A stretch of 64,000 bases of DNA from Dugong dugon (lineage: Eukaryota; Chordata; Mammalia; Sirenia; Dugongidae): assembly GCA_030035585.1 (NCBI GenBank), contig CM057472.1, forward strand, positions 89,091,601 to 89,155,600. Direction: 5' to 3'. Below are positions 34,476 through 47,419 of this stretch, one piece after another. The translations under genes were made by a program, and so were the position numbers. Within the stretch, counting starts at the first letter, position 1. The number at the start of each line of letters is the position of its first letter. Below the pieces are notes generated by a model. That model was not told the origin of the DNA. It was given only the letters and a program-made list of their open reading frames with translations, and ran no database searches.

Positions 34476-34619
34476 TGGGAAAAAAAATTTAAAAATTAAA
34501 AAAAATTCTGAATTCTCAATAAACGTAAAAAAAAAAAAAAAAGACTATACCTTCTTGAAAGATGATTCACTACTTTGTTGGAAGACACTTCTCCACGGCA
34601 TTGCTCACATCTTGTGATA

Positions 34620-34975
34620 GCTTTGCTCCTGACTAGCTTCTCAAGGACGCTGGCACGGCAAACAGCCTTGGAAGACAGAGATAGTGTCTCCTTCTGGGGT
34701 AAAGGTTGGGGTTAGGTAGGTTTGCTTGTAGCTCTCTATAAAATTGGGAGTTTCCTCAGCTGTAACACAATTTCACTATGTGTGCAACATTCACCTGAGC
34801 CTGCCTCCACATTGCCCCTATGAGAGTGGGGGGAGGGGAGGAGACATGGGGAATTGATGCAGATATGCAGTTCATGCTGCCTGCTGTGCTATGAGTAATA
34901 AAGTCCTTTGTCTCCTGCCTTCTGTCAGCAGCAACAAAACTGTAGCAGGCTAACCTGCTACTAGCAAATAGGGTC
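34620..34975 (+). repeat. Possible LTR-like segment with polyadenylation signal
   Basis: A GC-richer stretch with a G-rich run (about 34829-34847) leads to GAGTAATAAAGTCCTTTGTC, then CTCCTGCC. This is the layout of the R/U5 part of many LTRs. I could not find a second copy or TG...CA ends, so this is tentative. Confidence 0.3.
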
Positions 34976-36264
34976 AAATCTCAGATCCTTGACCGTTCTT
35001 GCTATACTTGAAATACTTTAACACAGTAAGAAAATTGAAGGATTATGTAATATGATGATTCAATTTACTTCACTATTATAACATCCTCCTAAGTGATTCC
35101 ATTATTCTTCTATATTCATAGAATTTTAATCTTTTCTACACTTGTTGGTAACAATTGATAAAATAATTCCTAGGATGATGAAATAGCAAAATGTTTCAAT
35201 AAAATTACATCACCAACATCTCATTATGCATCTTAGATTTATAACAAGGTTCAATAGACCCATATGGTATTTGCAAGACAGAATGAGTTTTGGTCTTACT
35301 TAAAAAAATAAGGAAAGCTTTCTTTTTCTTTGGATGACTCTGAAAAAAGATTAAAAGAAAAAAAAAAAAAATCAATCTTACCAAAAGAAATTGACAAACC
35401 AAGATTGGATCCAGTGAACCTGATGGTAAACTGAGGGTTAAGCTACCCCTGGAAAGCTCTCTACCTTTTATCATTACCTCTCAGAATCGATTCATCCTTT
35501 TAGTTACAGATTTCTTCTCCCTGTGAGCCTTCCTCAGCTACTTTTGTAGGGTCTAATATGAAGTTTGATAGGGCTTCATGAAGTACCTGTCTTTTGCTGC
35601 CTTGAAGGGACCATGATTCATGCTGTCCTTTGCATAGACTAGTTGGTTGTCAAAGTTGGATGGAGAAATAAATGAAAGGTAATGAGCGTGACAGAACAGA
35701 AGAGATTAATGCAACAGTAATAAGTGGAGAAATAAGAAAAGAGAGATAAGGGAGGCAGTTTACATAATCTTAGTCAATATACCAAAAGCTAATTGACTAA
35801 ATGGACAATTTGCCCAATATACTAATTTATAGAAAAAAAGTATTTTTTTAAAATTATACATATAGTTTGCAAAGATACTGTATTCATGAATTGGCCAATT
35901 TGTTCGAATTTGTTAAAATCAGAGAATTGGTCATTTGGTGGAGTCATGACTGGCCAAACTGGCCCTTAAAGACAGGTCTGACAAATTAAAATTTTAGTAA
36001 GAAGCTAAAATTAAGCTGTTCAAGATTCCTGGAAAATTAAGGAAAACAACGCTCGAGAAAGAATCTTACTGTTTTGATTGGGGAGATTAGACACAGGGAA
36101 TACTGGTGAAAGAAGACCTGATGGCATCAGTAGAAAAGACATGAAATTAAATCAGTTGAAATGAGTAGGACTGAATCCAACAGATATGAAGGCAGAGTAA
36201 CGCAAGCTCTGGGGATGGACTGTAAAGGCACATTCTCTAAGAGCACATAAAAAATGACCTAAAT
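34976..36264. other. Unique intronic DNA
   Basis: No gene recognised. The 89-aa minus frame at 35205-35474 passes through a T-rich tract (35359-35372 complement) and has no coding signature. Confidence 0.45.
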
Positions 36265-36370
36265 CAGTGACTCAAAAATCATGGCTACACATTAGAATCA
36301 CCTAGGAAGCTTTAAAAAATATTGGGACCTAGTCCAGCTCAAACAAGTCTGGGAGTAGGACTGTTGAACT
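36265..36370 (+). mobile_element. hAT-Charlie MITE (MER5/MER20-type) fragment
   Basis: GGCTACACATTAGAATCACC, then TAGGAAGCTTTAAAAAATA, is typical of these short non-autonomous hAT elements. The terminal repeats are not clear. Confidence 0.65.
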
Positions 36371-36639
36371 AAATTGATTGTGATTATCAAATAGGTACTC
36401 TAAATCTAAATTTCTCAGAATCTATATTTGAAACAATTTCATTTTGGATGTAAAATTTATATAACATAGAGTGTCAAGGCACACAACCAGTGTGGCAAAA
36501 CTAGGGCTAGAATTTAAATATCCTGATTAAAGAGCCAAACCTTTCCATTCCATATACTGCTTTTGTGGCTGGCCAATGTAACGCAGACATAGAGGAAGAA
36601 TATTTTTAAAACTTAGTAAAGGACTTTCCCATCGATTTT

Positions 36640-36785
36640 CTCATTTGATCTTCTCAGCTACTTGTGAGGCTAGTAGGACAATTATTAGGCCCTTTACATA
36701 GGTAATAAAAATTAGGCTCAGAGAGGTTAAGTGAAAGAGTCAAGTCTCATAATTAGATCTCCTAACTCCCAGTTCAACAAATTCT
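36640..36785 (-). mobile_element. MIR fragment
   Basis: ATTAGGCTCAGAGAGGTTAA and TTTACATAGGTAATAAAAAT are MIR-like in antisense order. Similar weak fragments lie at about 37430-37565 and 37995-38110. Confidence 0.6.
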
Positions 36786-37118
36786 AATCCTTCTCTAATA
36801 CATTTGGAGATTCCCTGGCTTTTGCCTTGCCCTCTCACTCAATGCCTACACTTGTAGAATGAACACACTCTTCTTCAAGGAAAAAATAATGTTTAATTAG
36901 AGTTTTAAGGAATTACGGAGCAAAACAAAGTCTGAGTTAGAAACGATAGTAAAAAAAGATAGAAGGAATTTGTAAAAGTTCTTCATAGCATCTAAGTGCT
37001 TTAAGTCAGTGAGTCTATCTATGATTAACATGCTTTAGCCTATATGGCCAATGTCTGATGGCAATGAAATAAATGAGCCATTGGCCTTTGCAATGGATAC
37101 AGATAGTGCGGTGCTAGT

Positions 37119-37121
<3 letters not shown>

Positions 37122-37150
<29 letters not shown>
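37122..37150. repeat. (CA)n microsatellite
   Basis: About 14 CA units in an uninterrupted run. Confidence 0.95.
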
Positions 37151-37154
<4 letters not shown>

Positions 37155-37720
37155 AGGAGCTCCAGAATATCAATTATGAAAGACCAGCTATGCAAAATAA
37201 TTAAGAACAGAGCCTAAAGAGAATAATGAGGGAAGAGCTGTTTTGATGGTTTGGCCTTTTACTGTTTGATGTTCAAATATAATGTAACTGGGGGCAATGA
37301 TAGGTTGAAATCATTCACTAATGTTAAATAATTAACATGAGACCATTTTGGGTATTTATATTAATAGTGCTAGTAGTGACAATTTATACTCTTTCCAGCC
37401 TTTAATCTAAGATCAAAGTTTATTAAGAGCCCTAAACAAACTTTATAAACACTGTATGTGAGTGGTATTAGAGCTGTTATGCAGATGTATAAAATGAAAA
37501 AGATCAGCTGAGGTGATTAATATCACTGAGCAAGCTCAAGACAGAACTAGTATTGCAACCTAGGGGCACACCAACTCTTTTCAACATTTAAGAGGAGGAA
37601 AATAAGATCAAAGTTCCTTTGTAAAATTCCATTTATCAATAAGTTCAGGGCATATTCTGCCAATTCTAAATATGGCACAAGAAAGTCAGTGCCCTATTTC
37701 TAAGTCTACTTATTGCCCTA

Positions 37721-37887
37721 AAAACCAAAAACCAAACTCGTTGCCATATAGTCGATTCCGACTCATAGCGACCCCCTAGGACAGAGTAGAACTGCCCCAT
37801 ACGGTTTCCAAGGAGTGGCTGGTGGAGTCCATCTGCCGACCTTCCGGTTAGCAGCCGAGCTCTTAACCACTGCACCACCAGAGCTCC
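37721..37887 (-). mobile_element. AfroSINE, minus strand, well preserved
   Basis: Short form. Tail ATAGTCGATTCCGACTCATA, middle GAACTGCCCCATACGGTTTC, head GGAGCTCTGGTGGTGC on the minus strand. One of the least diverged minus-strand copies here. Confidence 0.92.
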
Positions 37888-38110
37888 AAAAACTATTGGC
37901 ATGGTGGAAATTTTGTAACGATCATATTTTTTAATTTCTCTAAGATTAGGCTAGAGCCTGTTTGTTGGATAGAGGGGCTTTGAAACATCATCTAGTCCAC
38001 TTAACTGATAGGAAAATAAGAAAACTGAAATGTACAGAGATTATACAACTTGTCCAAGATAATATGCCTGGCTATGGTGAACATGTGACCAGAACTTGGC
38101 TTTTCTGAAT

Positions 38111-41100
38111 CTTAATCAGATACTGTTTTTTTTTTTACTATACCACCTTCATCATTTTAAACTCAGTATCTAATAATTTTCAGCTGAGCTTTTCATGTTT
38201 TTTTAAATTAGACCCACAAAATAAAAATTCCCCAAATCAGCTTTTTATTTAAAGTCTACTTCAGAAATATGTATACATATACTACTCTCACCGACTATAG
38301 TAAAGGTGTAAGACCAATGTTTTGTTTTATACTTGTTAGGATCTACAGAAAACTAATAACTATCACTCTGAAATTTCATCCAGATAAGCTCTGTTAAGAC
38401 AGTAGAAAGCATTTCTTATATGTATCATATTTTGCAGGAAGAAAATCTCATTGTGTTCTGTAATACATAATCACATTATCTTCACAATATAAAGCATGAG
38501 CTTTTTACCCAGAGAATGCATTTAGTTTACTGATAGTATTTAGAACAGGCCTATAAAACACATTATCCAGGCAGGCAGTTAGACCAGGCAGTATGACTAC
38601 TTATGAGCATCAGAGATGAAGCTGTCAGTCTGACCTCCAAACACTGAGCAATTCAATAATATGAAATTCATCTGCTGGTGAAGCCGCATTCACTATGTAA
38701 TTTCTCAGTGATACCTTCTCAGTGTTACCACATTTATGAAACATTTGACGGGGCTGTAAGGAACAATTTTTGCAGGCTGAAAGAAGTCCTACATTTTTAA
38801 GTTGGTCATCACCTTCTGCCACAAGGTTGCCACCCTGCATAAACAGCCCACTTGTTGTAGTGGTATTTTCTTCCTTTGACTATAAACACACAGTCATGTT
38901 TTAAAAACTTAGCCCTTTGAAGATAACCCCATTATTGAAAATCATACATATTTTAATACTGACTAACACAGAATACAGGCACTGTATTTTGGGACAAGGT
39001 GGCAAAAGGAGAATGTCTAGATTGTTTCAACCAAGATCCCTCATGAGAGATTCATGAGGATATTTCCGTTTGCCCTCGATGCGAATATACAGAAGGTAGA
39101 CTAACATTAGAGCAGTGGGAAACTTGGCAGAACTGGCTAGGACTGGGTTTGTGCAAAACCTTTTTCCGGTTTCAGTTTGAATGGGTTCCCAGGAAGTGTC
39201 AAGTTTGAACAAATCCAAAATTTTACAATGTAGCTCAGCCAAAACTGCTGAGATTCACCTGATTCTGGGTCAAAACCGTACAGAGCACACTGCGTTTCAT
39301 TTGGTGTAAAGCCAGTTTGACTGAACCTTTCAGGCAACTTCAATGAGAGGCTCATGGACTTGGCAAAACCAAAAATGAATCTAGCTTGATCTTTGGTTTT
39401 GAAACAGCAAGCTCTAGCTTTATAAAGAAAAAAAGGCAAGTTTTACTTTGCCTCAAAACTATTACAAACACTTAGAAGAGGTATTGCAAATAATTATTTG
39501 GCCAGATTTATATATTGAAGTCAGTTATTTCCTGAACTTAACAAAGGCACTTTAGTAGACAGATTAACTCATTTACGTCCACATACTCCTAAGTGCACTA
39601 GAGCCCAAGTCAGTGTCATGACTTCCGCACCTATACAGCGCTTTGCATACACAGATGCATGATGCACAATTCGTGTTAAATTCAGCAATTGTCTACTTTG
39701 ACAAATATGGGTGAAGTAAGTGCGTACAGATTTACTTAGCCTATAATTTCGTTAGAGATATATTGGCGTACTCCAATCTTGGGACATTCAAGATCTTGTA
39801 CATCAACTAATGTGCATAGTTCAAATCTGTTACTGTTAATGCTAGGTGAAGGGACCCTAAAGAGATGGGCTTAAAGCTATAACAGGTTCTTTAAAAATAA
39901 AAACCATACTCCTAAGTTTCCAGTGTTTCATAACTTTCCCAATACAAGCAAAGTTGCATATAAATTTTTCTCCATGTAGTTACAAGTTGGGACTTACTCT
40001 ATAAATTATATTAGTGCTGTAAGTTAACACTAAAAATAAGGGAAATTAGGTTGTTTCAAGTAATTTTGATTTGAGAAGCTGATTAAATGCTGACAAATTG
40101 CAACAACATAATTGCACACTTGCTCTTAAAAGGGGTTTTCAAAATTTTGATTAGATACATCCTAAAATATTTTTTTAACTACGTACCTCCTCCTACAACA
40201 TATGCGCATTTTTAAGTTGTCTAATTTTTTTAATCGTAAGTTTAGGTAGTTACAAAGGATAAAGTTTCTAGAGTATTGAGAATATTGACATCTTCAAATA
40301 AAACTCGTATATTGCTCATATAGTTACTCTGTGAAATTTAAATAAATCAGCAATTTGTTACCACCACTTATCCTCTTAAAAAATGACTAACAAAAGATCC
40401 TCTTTAATAGATAGAAATTTTATATTGTTCCTTTTCTCTTTGAATTTACTTCGAATCTGTTTTTCCCACAGACTTTCATCCTAATATAAAGTATATTTGT
40501 GCAATTTTTTTTATTGGTTACTCCATCATACTTCATTCTTCTCTGTAAGAAAAATGTGTGTGTGTATATATGGCGCATGTGTCTATATATAAGTACATAA
40601 ACTGATTTAAAAGTTTTTTTCTGTAACCATAATATTCAACTTTTACATTTTTTATGGATTAATTATCATTAGAACTAATATTAAGTGTATCATACATTTT
40701 GAGAAAAAATAGTAAATGTGAAATGTTTGGGGAAAAAAAAACTTCCAAAATACATCTCTTAATGGGATGGATATGGCTTTCCCTCCTCTGCATTCAATTA
40801 GTTCACGCATCCATGGGTAAATATTAACTTTTGTTTGAATCAGACAGTGTTCCTTGATATTTTTATTCCTGTTTTTGTTCCCATACATTTAGTCACTGAC
40901 AAATCTTGTTCACATAAAAAAGTACACGAGAATGAGAAGACTTTTGTGATAACAATGTCACTCAATTTCTCGAATGCTTTCCTAGCTTTATAGCAAATAT
41001 TACATAGTGATCTGTCATCAAAAAATAATTTTAATGATCTATCAGCTCAATTAGGTCCTCTGTCAATTTTGTTGAAAGCGAAGAACTGGAAACCACCTAA

Positions 41101-41860
41101 CTTGCCAAAGGATTGTAATGTAGTTATTAAAGTCGTTCGCTTCCTCTGTTTCTGGAAGGTATACCAAACAAGGCTTTACTGGTATTTACCAAGACTTACC
41201 AAATTACTGTATTTGCTCTTTTTTCACTTACAGACACTTTGTTTAACTCAAACTATGCATCAAGAGTTGAGAAAAAAAAAATCTTAATTTTAATATTGTT
41301 CTATCAGTATATTTTGAGACATTTATTTTATTGTATAATTAAATATATTTTCATTAAAACCTAAGAACTGCAGATTGGCAAAGCCAGTCCTCAATGTCCA
41401 ATCAATCAGCCAAATCAGGCTTACTTTCTGGCAGAAGAAAGTCTGATTTCATTTTTCAATTCAGTGAAATGTGTTAATATGTGTCCCTTTGACAACTATC
41501 TCACTTTTGAGTTATACTTCTAAAGCAGATAAATAGATAAGGCATGAAGTTGGGCCAAAGTTTGTCACCTGGATGAAATAAGACATTGATGCCTTCAATT
41601 ATTGTTTATGAACTCTCTCTGTTTTATTCTCTAGAGTTATAAATTCTTTGATTATAGTAGAGTGGTGGAAGAGATGAGGTCATTAAATAAAATCATCATC
41701 ACTCCTCCCATCCCAATCAGCAATACATATCTGATTCAGAATATCCCCACCTGGTTAAAATACTCCAAATATCTAATACAACTCTTCGTCCGGAGAAGAA
41801 TATACGTGCGACAAGAATGACAAGAAGCCCTACTTCAGTGTCTTGACTAAAGGACGCTTT
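38111..41860. other. Unique intronic DNA, some weak open frames
   Basis: A long stretch without clear repeats or firm exons. Two overlapping minus frames at 39027-39439 (71 and 100 aa, different registers) have no splice or family evidence. One further minus frame at 38625-38840 is described separately. The region near 41270-41360 is very AT-rich. Confidence 0.4.
38723..38839 (-). other. Speculative exon-like segment
   Basis: The minus strand has a possible acceptor TTATGCAG before GGTGGC at about 38839. An open frame follows containing SACKNCSLQPRQMFHKCGN, and a possible donor AGAAG|GTATCA lies at about 38722. The frame stays open beyond the donor to 38625. Three Cys and one His in a short space are suggestive only. 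The acceptor's pyrimidine tract is poor. I treat this as unproven. Confidence 0.18.
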
Positions 41861-42055
41861 GTTGTTGTTAGTTGCTGTCAAGTCGACTCCAACTCATGGC
41901 AACCCCCATGTGTGCAGAGTAGAACTGAAGGCTGCGACCCTTTCAGAAGCAGATCACCAGGCCTGTCTTTCAAGGTGCCTCTGGGTTGTGGGTTTGAACC
42001 GCCAATCTTTTGGCTAGTAGTGGAGCGCTTAACCATTTATGCCACCCAAGGAGGC
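41861..42055 (-). mobile_element. AfroSINE (long form), minus strand
   Basis: Starts with TTGTTGTTGTTAG (an RTE-like tail) and GTTGCTGTCAAGTCGACTCC, and ends with a diverged head (AACCATTTATGCCACCCAAG). The middle module is present but altered. Confidence 0.85.
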
Positions 42056-42539
42056 TTTACAGGCACCAAAATCTTAAATTATCCCTTCATTTGGTACACT
42101 GAAGTACCTGGGGGAATTTGTTGTCATGGGATTGTGGATGGGTGAGATAGGCCTTACTTTGGTAAAGTGGGAGGACATTGATTTTGAAAACTAATATGGC
42201 TTCTTGAAGCAGAGCCATTTTAGGAAAAAGTGCATGTAAAGTTGAGGATCTGAAAACTGATTCCCTAAAAACTATGTGTGCCTGAATACCCCTCAGAAGA
42301 CCTTTACATAGTCTCAGGGGTATGCTACCCCAGTCCTAAGATCATGCTCTAATTCGTCAGTTATTGAATACTGATAAATATCATTGACTACTTGTTACCA
42401 TTAATCATTACATTTCACAGTAAAATAACAGTGACAAAGTTCTGCTAACATGTCTCAATTCCTTTTCATTTTTTTTTCTGATAAAACATGTCATAGATAT
42501 AAAAGAGTACATAAAATATATAATGCAGTTAAAATAAAA

Positions 42540-42830
42540 TGATAATTCTTTGTGGTTGTAATTAGCATTTCTCTGATTACTAACGAAGTGAACATCTTCT
42601 CACATGTTGTATCTCTTCTTCAGTTGAAATGCTTGCTCCTGCCCCCCTCCCGTTTCTTTTGTAAATCTGTGTTGTCTGTCTTTTTCTTATTGCTTGTAGG
42701 CAATATAATTTGGATACAAACCAGCGATCAATTATATGTGCTACAAATATATCCTAGTTGTGGTTTTTCTTTCAGCTTTCTTTATGTTGTCAATTTAAGA
42801 AGTTCTCACTTTTGTTTTAATAGACTATTT
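42540..42830 (-). mobile_element. Old L1/HAL1-like fragment
   Basis: GGTTGTAATTAGCATTTCTC and following text resemble antisense L1M ORF2 or 3' UTR sequence. Diverged and short. Confidence 0.4.
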
Positions 42831-43272
42831 TTTTTTTTAGAGCAGTTTTCGGTTTGCATAAAAATTGTATGAGAAGTACAGAGAGTTCCTCTCTACACCC
42901 TCTCCCCCCTGCACAGTTTCTCCTATTATTAACATCTTGTATTCCTGTGATGTATTTGTTACATTTGATAAATCAATAGTTATACATTATTATTAACTAA
43001 AGTGGATGTTTTACATTGGGTTCACTATGTTGTATAGTCCCAGGGGTTTTGACAAATGTATAATGTCATGTGTCCACCATTACAGTACCATAAAGAATAC
43101 TTTTGCTGTCCTAAGAATCCACTCAACTCCACCTATTCATCCCTCTCCCCTTTCCCCGCAAACTCTGGCAACCATTGATCTTTTTACTCTCTGTATAGTT
43201 TTGCTTTTTCCATAATGTCATATAGTTGGAATCACAGAGTTTGCAACTTTTTCAGCTTGGCTTTGTTCACTT

Positions 43273-43476
43273 GTTGTTAGCTGCCTTCAAGTCAGCCCCT
43301 GACTCACGGTGACCCCAAGTGTTACAGAGTAGAACTGCTCCATAGGGTTTTCTTTGCTGTAATCTTTACGGAAAGAGTTTGCCAGGTCTTTCTTCTGTGC
43401 AGCCGGTGGGTGGGTTTGAATCACCAACTTTTAGGTTAGCAGACAATCGCAAACCACTTGCACCACCAAGGCACCT
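43273..43476 (-). mobile_element. AfroSINE (long form), minus strand
   Basis: Tail TTGTTAGCTGCCTTCAAGTC at the left, head complement CACTTGCACCACCAAGGCAC at the right. TTT(G/C)TTCACTT flanks both ends, a target duplication of about 11 bp inside the old L1. Confidence 0.87.
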
Positions 43477-44077
43477 TTTCTTCACTTAGCAATATACATT
43501 TAGGATTCTTCCATGTCTTTTCTTACCTTAATAGATCATTTCTTTTTATTACTGAGTAATACTCCATTGCTTGGATGTACCACTGTGTGTGTATCCATTC
43601 GTCTATTGATGGGCATCTTGGTTGCTTCCAATTATTAACAATTATGAATAAAACTGCTATAAACATTTGTGTGCCGGTTTTTGTGTAGACATATTTTCAA
43701 CTCATTTAGGTAAATACCTAGGAGTGTGATTGCTGGATCGTATGCTAAACCTATGCTTAGTTTTTTAACAAACTGCCAGACTGTCTTCCAAACTGGCTGG
43801 AGCATTTTGGATTGCTGTCAGCAATCAACGAATGTTCCTATTATTCCCCATCCTCACCAGCAGCTGGAGGTGTCAGTGTTTTGGATTTTAGTCATTTTAA
43901 TAGGTGTGCAGTGGTATCTCATTGTTTGAATTTTTTAATTCCCTAATGACATTCGATGTTGAATATCTTTTCATATGCTTATCTTCTTTGGTGATGTGTC
44001 TTCAGATTTTTTACCCATTTTGCAACTTGTTGGTTGTTTTCTTACTGTTGAGTTTTAAAAAGTTCTTTGTATATTTT

Positions 44078-44230
44078 GGAGCCGTGGTGGCACAGTGGTT
44101 AAGAGCTCATCTGCTAACCAAAAGGTCAGCAGTTCAAATCCACCAGCCACTCCCTGGAAGCCCTATGGGGCAGTTCTGCTCTGTCCTATAGGGTTGCTAT
44201 GAATTGGAATCGATTCAACAGCAATGGGTT
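44078..44230 (+). mobile_element. AfroSINE (short form), plus strand
   Basis: GGAGCCGTGGTGGCACAGTG to CGATTCAACAGCAATGGGTT. ATATTTTGGA-type sequence lies on both sides (44071 and about 44233). Confidence 0.9.
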
Positions 44231-44369
44231 GCATATTTTGGATATAAGTCATTTATCTGATATGTGTTTTGCAAATATTTTCTCCCAGTCTGTGGCTTGT
44301 TTTCATTCTCTTAACAGTGCCTTTGCAGAGCAGAAATTTTTAATTTTAATAAAGTCCAGCTTATCAAAA

Positions 44370-45075
44370 ATAAAACAGGTCTAACTATAAAATATACGTA
44401 CAAGACCTATATTAAGAAAACTACTAAACTCTAATGAAAGAAGTCAAAGAAGACTAAAAAAAAAAAAAACAAAAACGGAGAGATATTCAATGATCATGGA
44501 TAGGAAGACTTAATATTATTATTATGACATCAATTCTTCCAAAAATTGATCTATAGATTCAATGTAATCTGGACCAAAATCCCAGAAGTTATTCTGTGGA
44601 TACCAACAAACTGATTCTAAAGTTTATGTGGAAAGGCAAAAGATTCAGAACAGTAAACAAAATACTGAACAACACAGTTGGAGGACTGACACTACCCAAC
44701 TTCAAGACTTACTAGAAAGATATAGTGACCAAGACAGTGTTGTGTTGAAGGACTAGACAAATAGATCACTCACACAAATATAGTCAACAGACCTTTGACA
44801 AAGGAGCAAAGGCAATTCAAAGGAAAGGACAGTATTTTCAACAAATGATACTGGACATCCATATGCAAAAAAAAAAAAAGAATCTAAACATACAGCTTAC
44901 ATCTTTCAAAAAAATTAGCTCAAAATGGATCATAGACCTAAATGTCAGACACAAAACTATACAACGTCTAGAAGATAACATAGAAGAAAATCTAAGTGTT
45001 CTTGGGTTTGATGATAAATTTTTAGATACACCACAAATTAATTTTAAGATACAACACAGAAGTTCTCAGTTTTAA
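44370..45075 (+). mobile_element. Inverted 5' segment of the old L1M
   Basis: Plus-strand L1 ORF2 sequence: AAGATTCAGAACAGTAAAC, TTGGAGGACTGACACTACCC, GACAAAGGAGCAAAGGCAAT. The 76-aa frame 44845-45075 contains SSKWIIDLNVRHKTIQRLED. Its end continues, in ORF2 order, into the start of the oppositely oriented part at 44368. This is the standard result of twin priming, so the two parts are one 5'-inverted insertion. Confidence 0.7.
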
Positions 45076-45785
45076 TGTGGCTACTTTTATCACTCATTTC
45101 CTTTATGATCTGTTTTCATTGCCTTTATTTATTTTTTAGAAATCCTCCCAAATTCCAAGGTTATGAAGATTTTCTACTATATTGTGTTCTAAAAGTTTTA
45201 TGGCTTTGCCATTCACATTTAGGTGTTAGTTCACTTTTACATCTGATATGAGATAGGTATCCAATATCACTATTTTTTCATACCAGTTTTTCCAATAGTA
45301 TCGACTGAAAAGTCCATCTTTGCTCCCCTGATAGGTGATGCCCGTTCTGTTTCTAGGTTCTCTAATTGGTTCTATTTACCTGTTGATATATTCCTGTGCT
45401 GAGACCACACTGTCTTAATTTTCATAGCTTTAATACATTTTGATATATGTTAAGACAACTCCCTCCACCTTGTTTTTCTTCAGAGGTGTCTTGGCTTTTC
45501 CAGAGTATTTTCTCTATGAAGGACTTGCACTTTTTGTTGCTGTTGTCAGATTCATTCCTATGTACTCTGTATTTTTTGTTAATTTTGTATTAGTATACTT
45601 TTAATTACGTTTTCTCAGTGACACTGGTATTAGAAAAATTAAGTTGTCTTTCATATACTGTTTTTTATCAAGCCAGCTTGCTAAACTCTTTTTACGTCTC
45701 ATAATTTAGCCACGAATACCTTGCTGTTGTTTTTTAATATGGTCAATTACATTATTTGTAAATAATGATAATTTACAGCACTGGA

Positions 45786-45951
45786 GGAGCCCTGGTCACG
45801 CAGTGGTTAAGAACTTGACTGCTAACCAAAAGGTTGGCAGTTTGAATCCACCAGCTGCTCCTTGGAAACCCTATGAGGCAGTTGTACTCCGTCCTGTAGG
45901 GTTGCTATGAGTTGGAATCAACTCGACAGCAATGGGTTTAGTTTGGTTTGG
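45786..45951 (+). mobile_element. AfroSINE, plus strand
   Basis: GGAGCCCTGGTCACGCAGTG to a GGTTTAGTTTGGTTTGG tail. TTTA(C/T)AGCACTGGA flanks it at 45772-45785 and 45952-45965, a 14-bp target duplication. Confidence 0.93.
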
Positions 45952-46773
45952 TTTATAGCACTGGATAGGCCGGCGTAGCTGCACGGTGTCTAACACAAAT
46001 TGTGGACTGGGACATCTTGTGCTTGTTTCTGGTTTTAAAGAAGGACTTTCAATGCTTCAGCATTAAGGGTGAGGTTTGCTACAGATATTTTCATGTGACC
46101 TTTCTCAGATTAAGGATTTCCTTCTAAGTTTGCTAAAAAAGGTTGTTTGCCAATGATAATGGTGAGAATGAGTGGTCTTTACTGATCTATTGTGATGATC
46201 TTCTTAATTTTTTTTCTCCCTAATCTGTCTCTATGGTGAGTTACTTTGATTATTTTCTAATAATTAACCAGTCCTGAATTCCTGGGATAAGTTCAACTTG
46301 TTCATGATGAATTATCTCTTTTATACAATCCTAAATGTATTTTGCTAATATTTTGTGTATAATTATTTTTTGCATCTATGTTCTTAAGTGAGAAGCCTCT
46401 GTAATTGCCCTTAATTGCACTTTCTGTGTCTGATTTTGGCATGAAGATTTATGCCAACTCATAAAGTGAGTTGGGAAAATTCCCTCTTTCTCTAGACTCT
46501 AGAAAAATTTTTATAAAACAAATTATATGTTCCTAGAACATTGAGTAGAACTTATCTGTTAAATTATTTGGGCTTGGTGCCCTTCTCTGGAAATTTTTTA
46601 AATTATTGATTAATTGAGCTATGGGGCTGTTTATGCTATTTCTTCTTAGTTTCGACAATTTATCTTTCTAGGCATTTAGCTATTTCTCTTAATTTTCAAA
46701 CTTAAAAATGCAAAACCACTCACAATGTGATTACATTCTTAATACTATGCCAATATGTATATATATATATATC

Positions 46774-46963
46774 GGTTGCTGTCAAGTTGATTCCAACTCA
46801 TGGAGATCCCATGAGTTGTACAGTAGAATGGCACTCCATAAGATTTTCAAGGCCGTGAACTTCTGGAAGCATATCTCCAGGCCTTTCTTCTGAGGCACCT
46901 CTGGGTGGGCTCAAACCAGCAATCTTTTGTTTAGTAGTGGAACATTTAACAAACTGCCCCGGG
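46774..46963 (-). mobile_element. AfroSINE (long form), minus strand, diverged
   Basis: GGTTGCTGTCAAGTTGATTC tail at the left, preceded by a TA run (46757-46772). The head at the right is worn (ACATTTAACAAACTGCCC). Confidence 0.82.
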
Positions 46964-47419
46964 ACATTCTTGATAGCTGTAGTTATATCCTCTTTTTTAA
47001 TTGGTAATGTTGTTCATTTGTTTCTTCTTTTTTCTTAATCAGTCATGCTGGACATTGGTCTTTTTTATTATTCTTTTCAAACAACCAACTTTGCTGTGTT
47101 GGTCTCATCTATTTTATACTTGTTTTCTATTTCATCATTTCTAATCTTTTCTCTATTTTTGTTTCTTTTGGATTATTGTGCCATCCTTTTAATTTCTTAC
47201 ATTGGTTGATAAGATCATTAATTTTTATCCCTTCTTTTCTAATGTAATCATCTAAGCCTTTAAATTTCCTTCTAAGTGCTATTTTCACTGTATCCCAAAC
47301 AATTTAATATTATTATCATTCAGTTCTATACATTTTATAACTTCTTCATTGACCTATGAATTGTTTAGAAGTTTGCTTTGAAAGTTCCAAATGTCTATGG
47401 CTTATCTGGCTCTCCTTTT

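Larger units (their letters stand above)
42831..44368 (-). mobile_element. Old L1M: 3' UTR and ORF2 end, interrupted by two AfroSINEs
   Basis: The antisense 3' UTR (TCATATAGTTGGAATCACAG and similar) leads to ORF2 C-terminal sequence (TCTTCCAAACTGGCTGGAGC, ATTCGTCTATTGATGGGCAT). AfroSINEs at 43273-43476 and 44078-44230 split it. At about 44368 the L1 sequence changes strand; see the next entry. Confidence 0.75.
45080..47400 (-). mobile_element. Very old L1 ORF2 sequence, interrupted by AfroSINEs
   Basis: Diverged antisense ORF2 text (CCCAAATTCCAAGGTTATGA, ATCCAATATCACTATTTTTT, TTAAATTTCCTTCTAAGTGC). It may be the target into which the 5'-inverted L1M jumped. No open frame survives. Confidence 0.6.

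Noticed and set aside
39027-39439. Two overlapping minus-strand frames of 71 and 100 codons as an exon pair
   Set aside because: They use different registers over the same DNA, and I found no splice sites or recognisable motif.
41843-42145. 100-codon plus-strand frame
   Set aside because: Most of it is antisense AfroSINE sequence.
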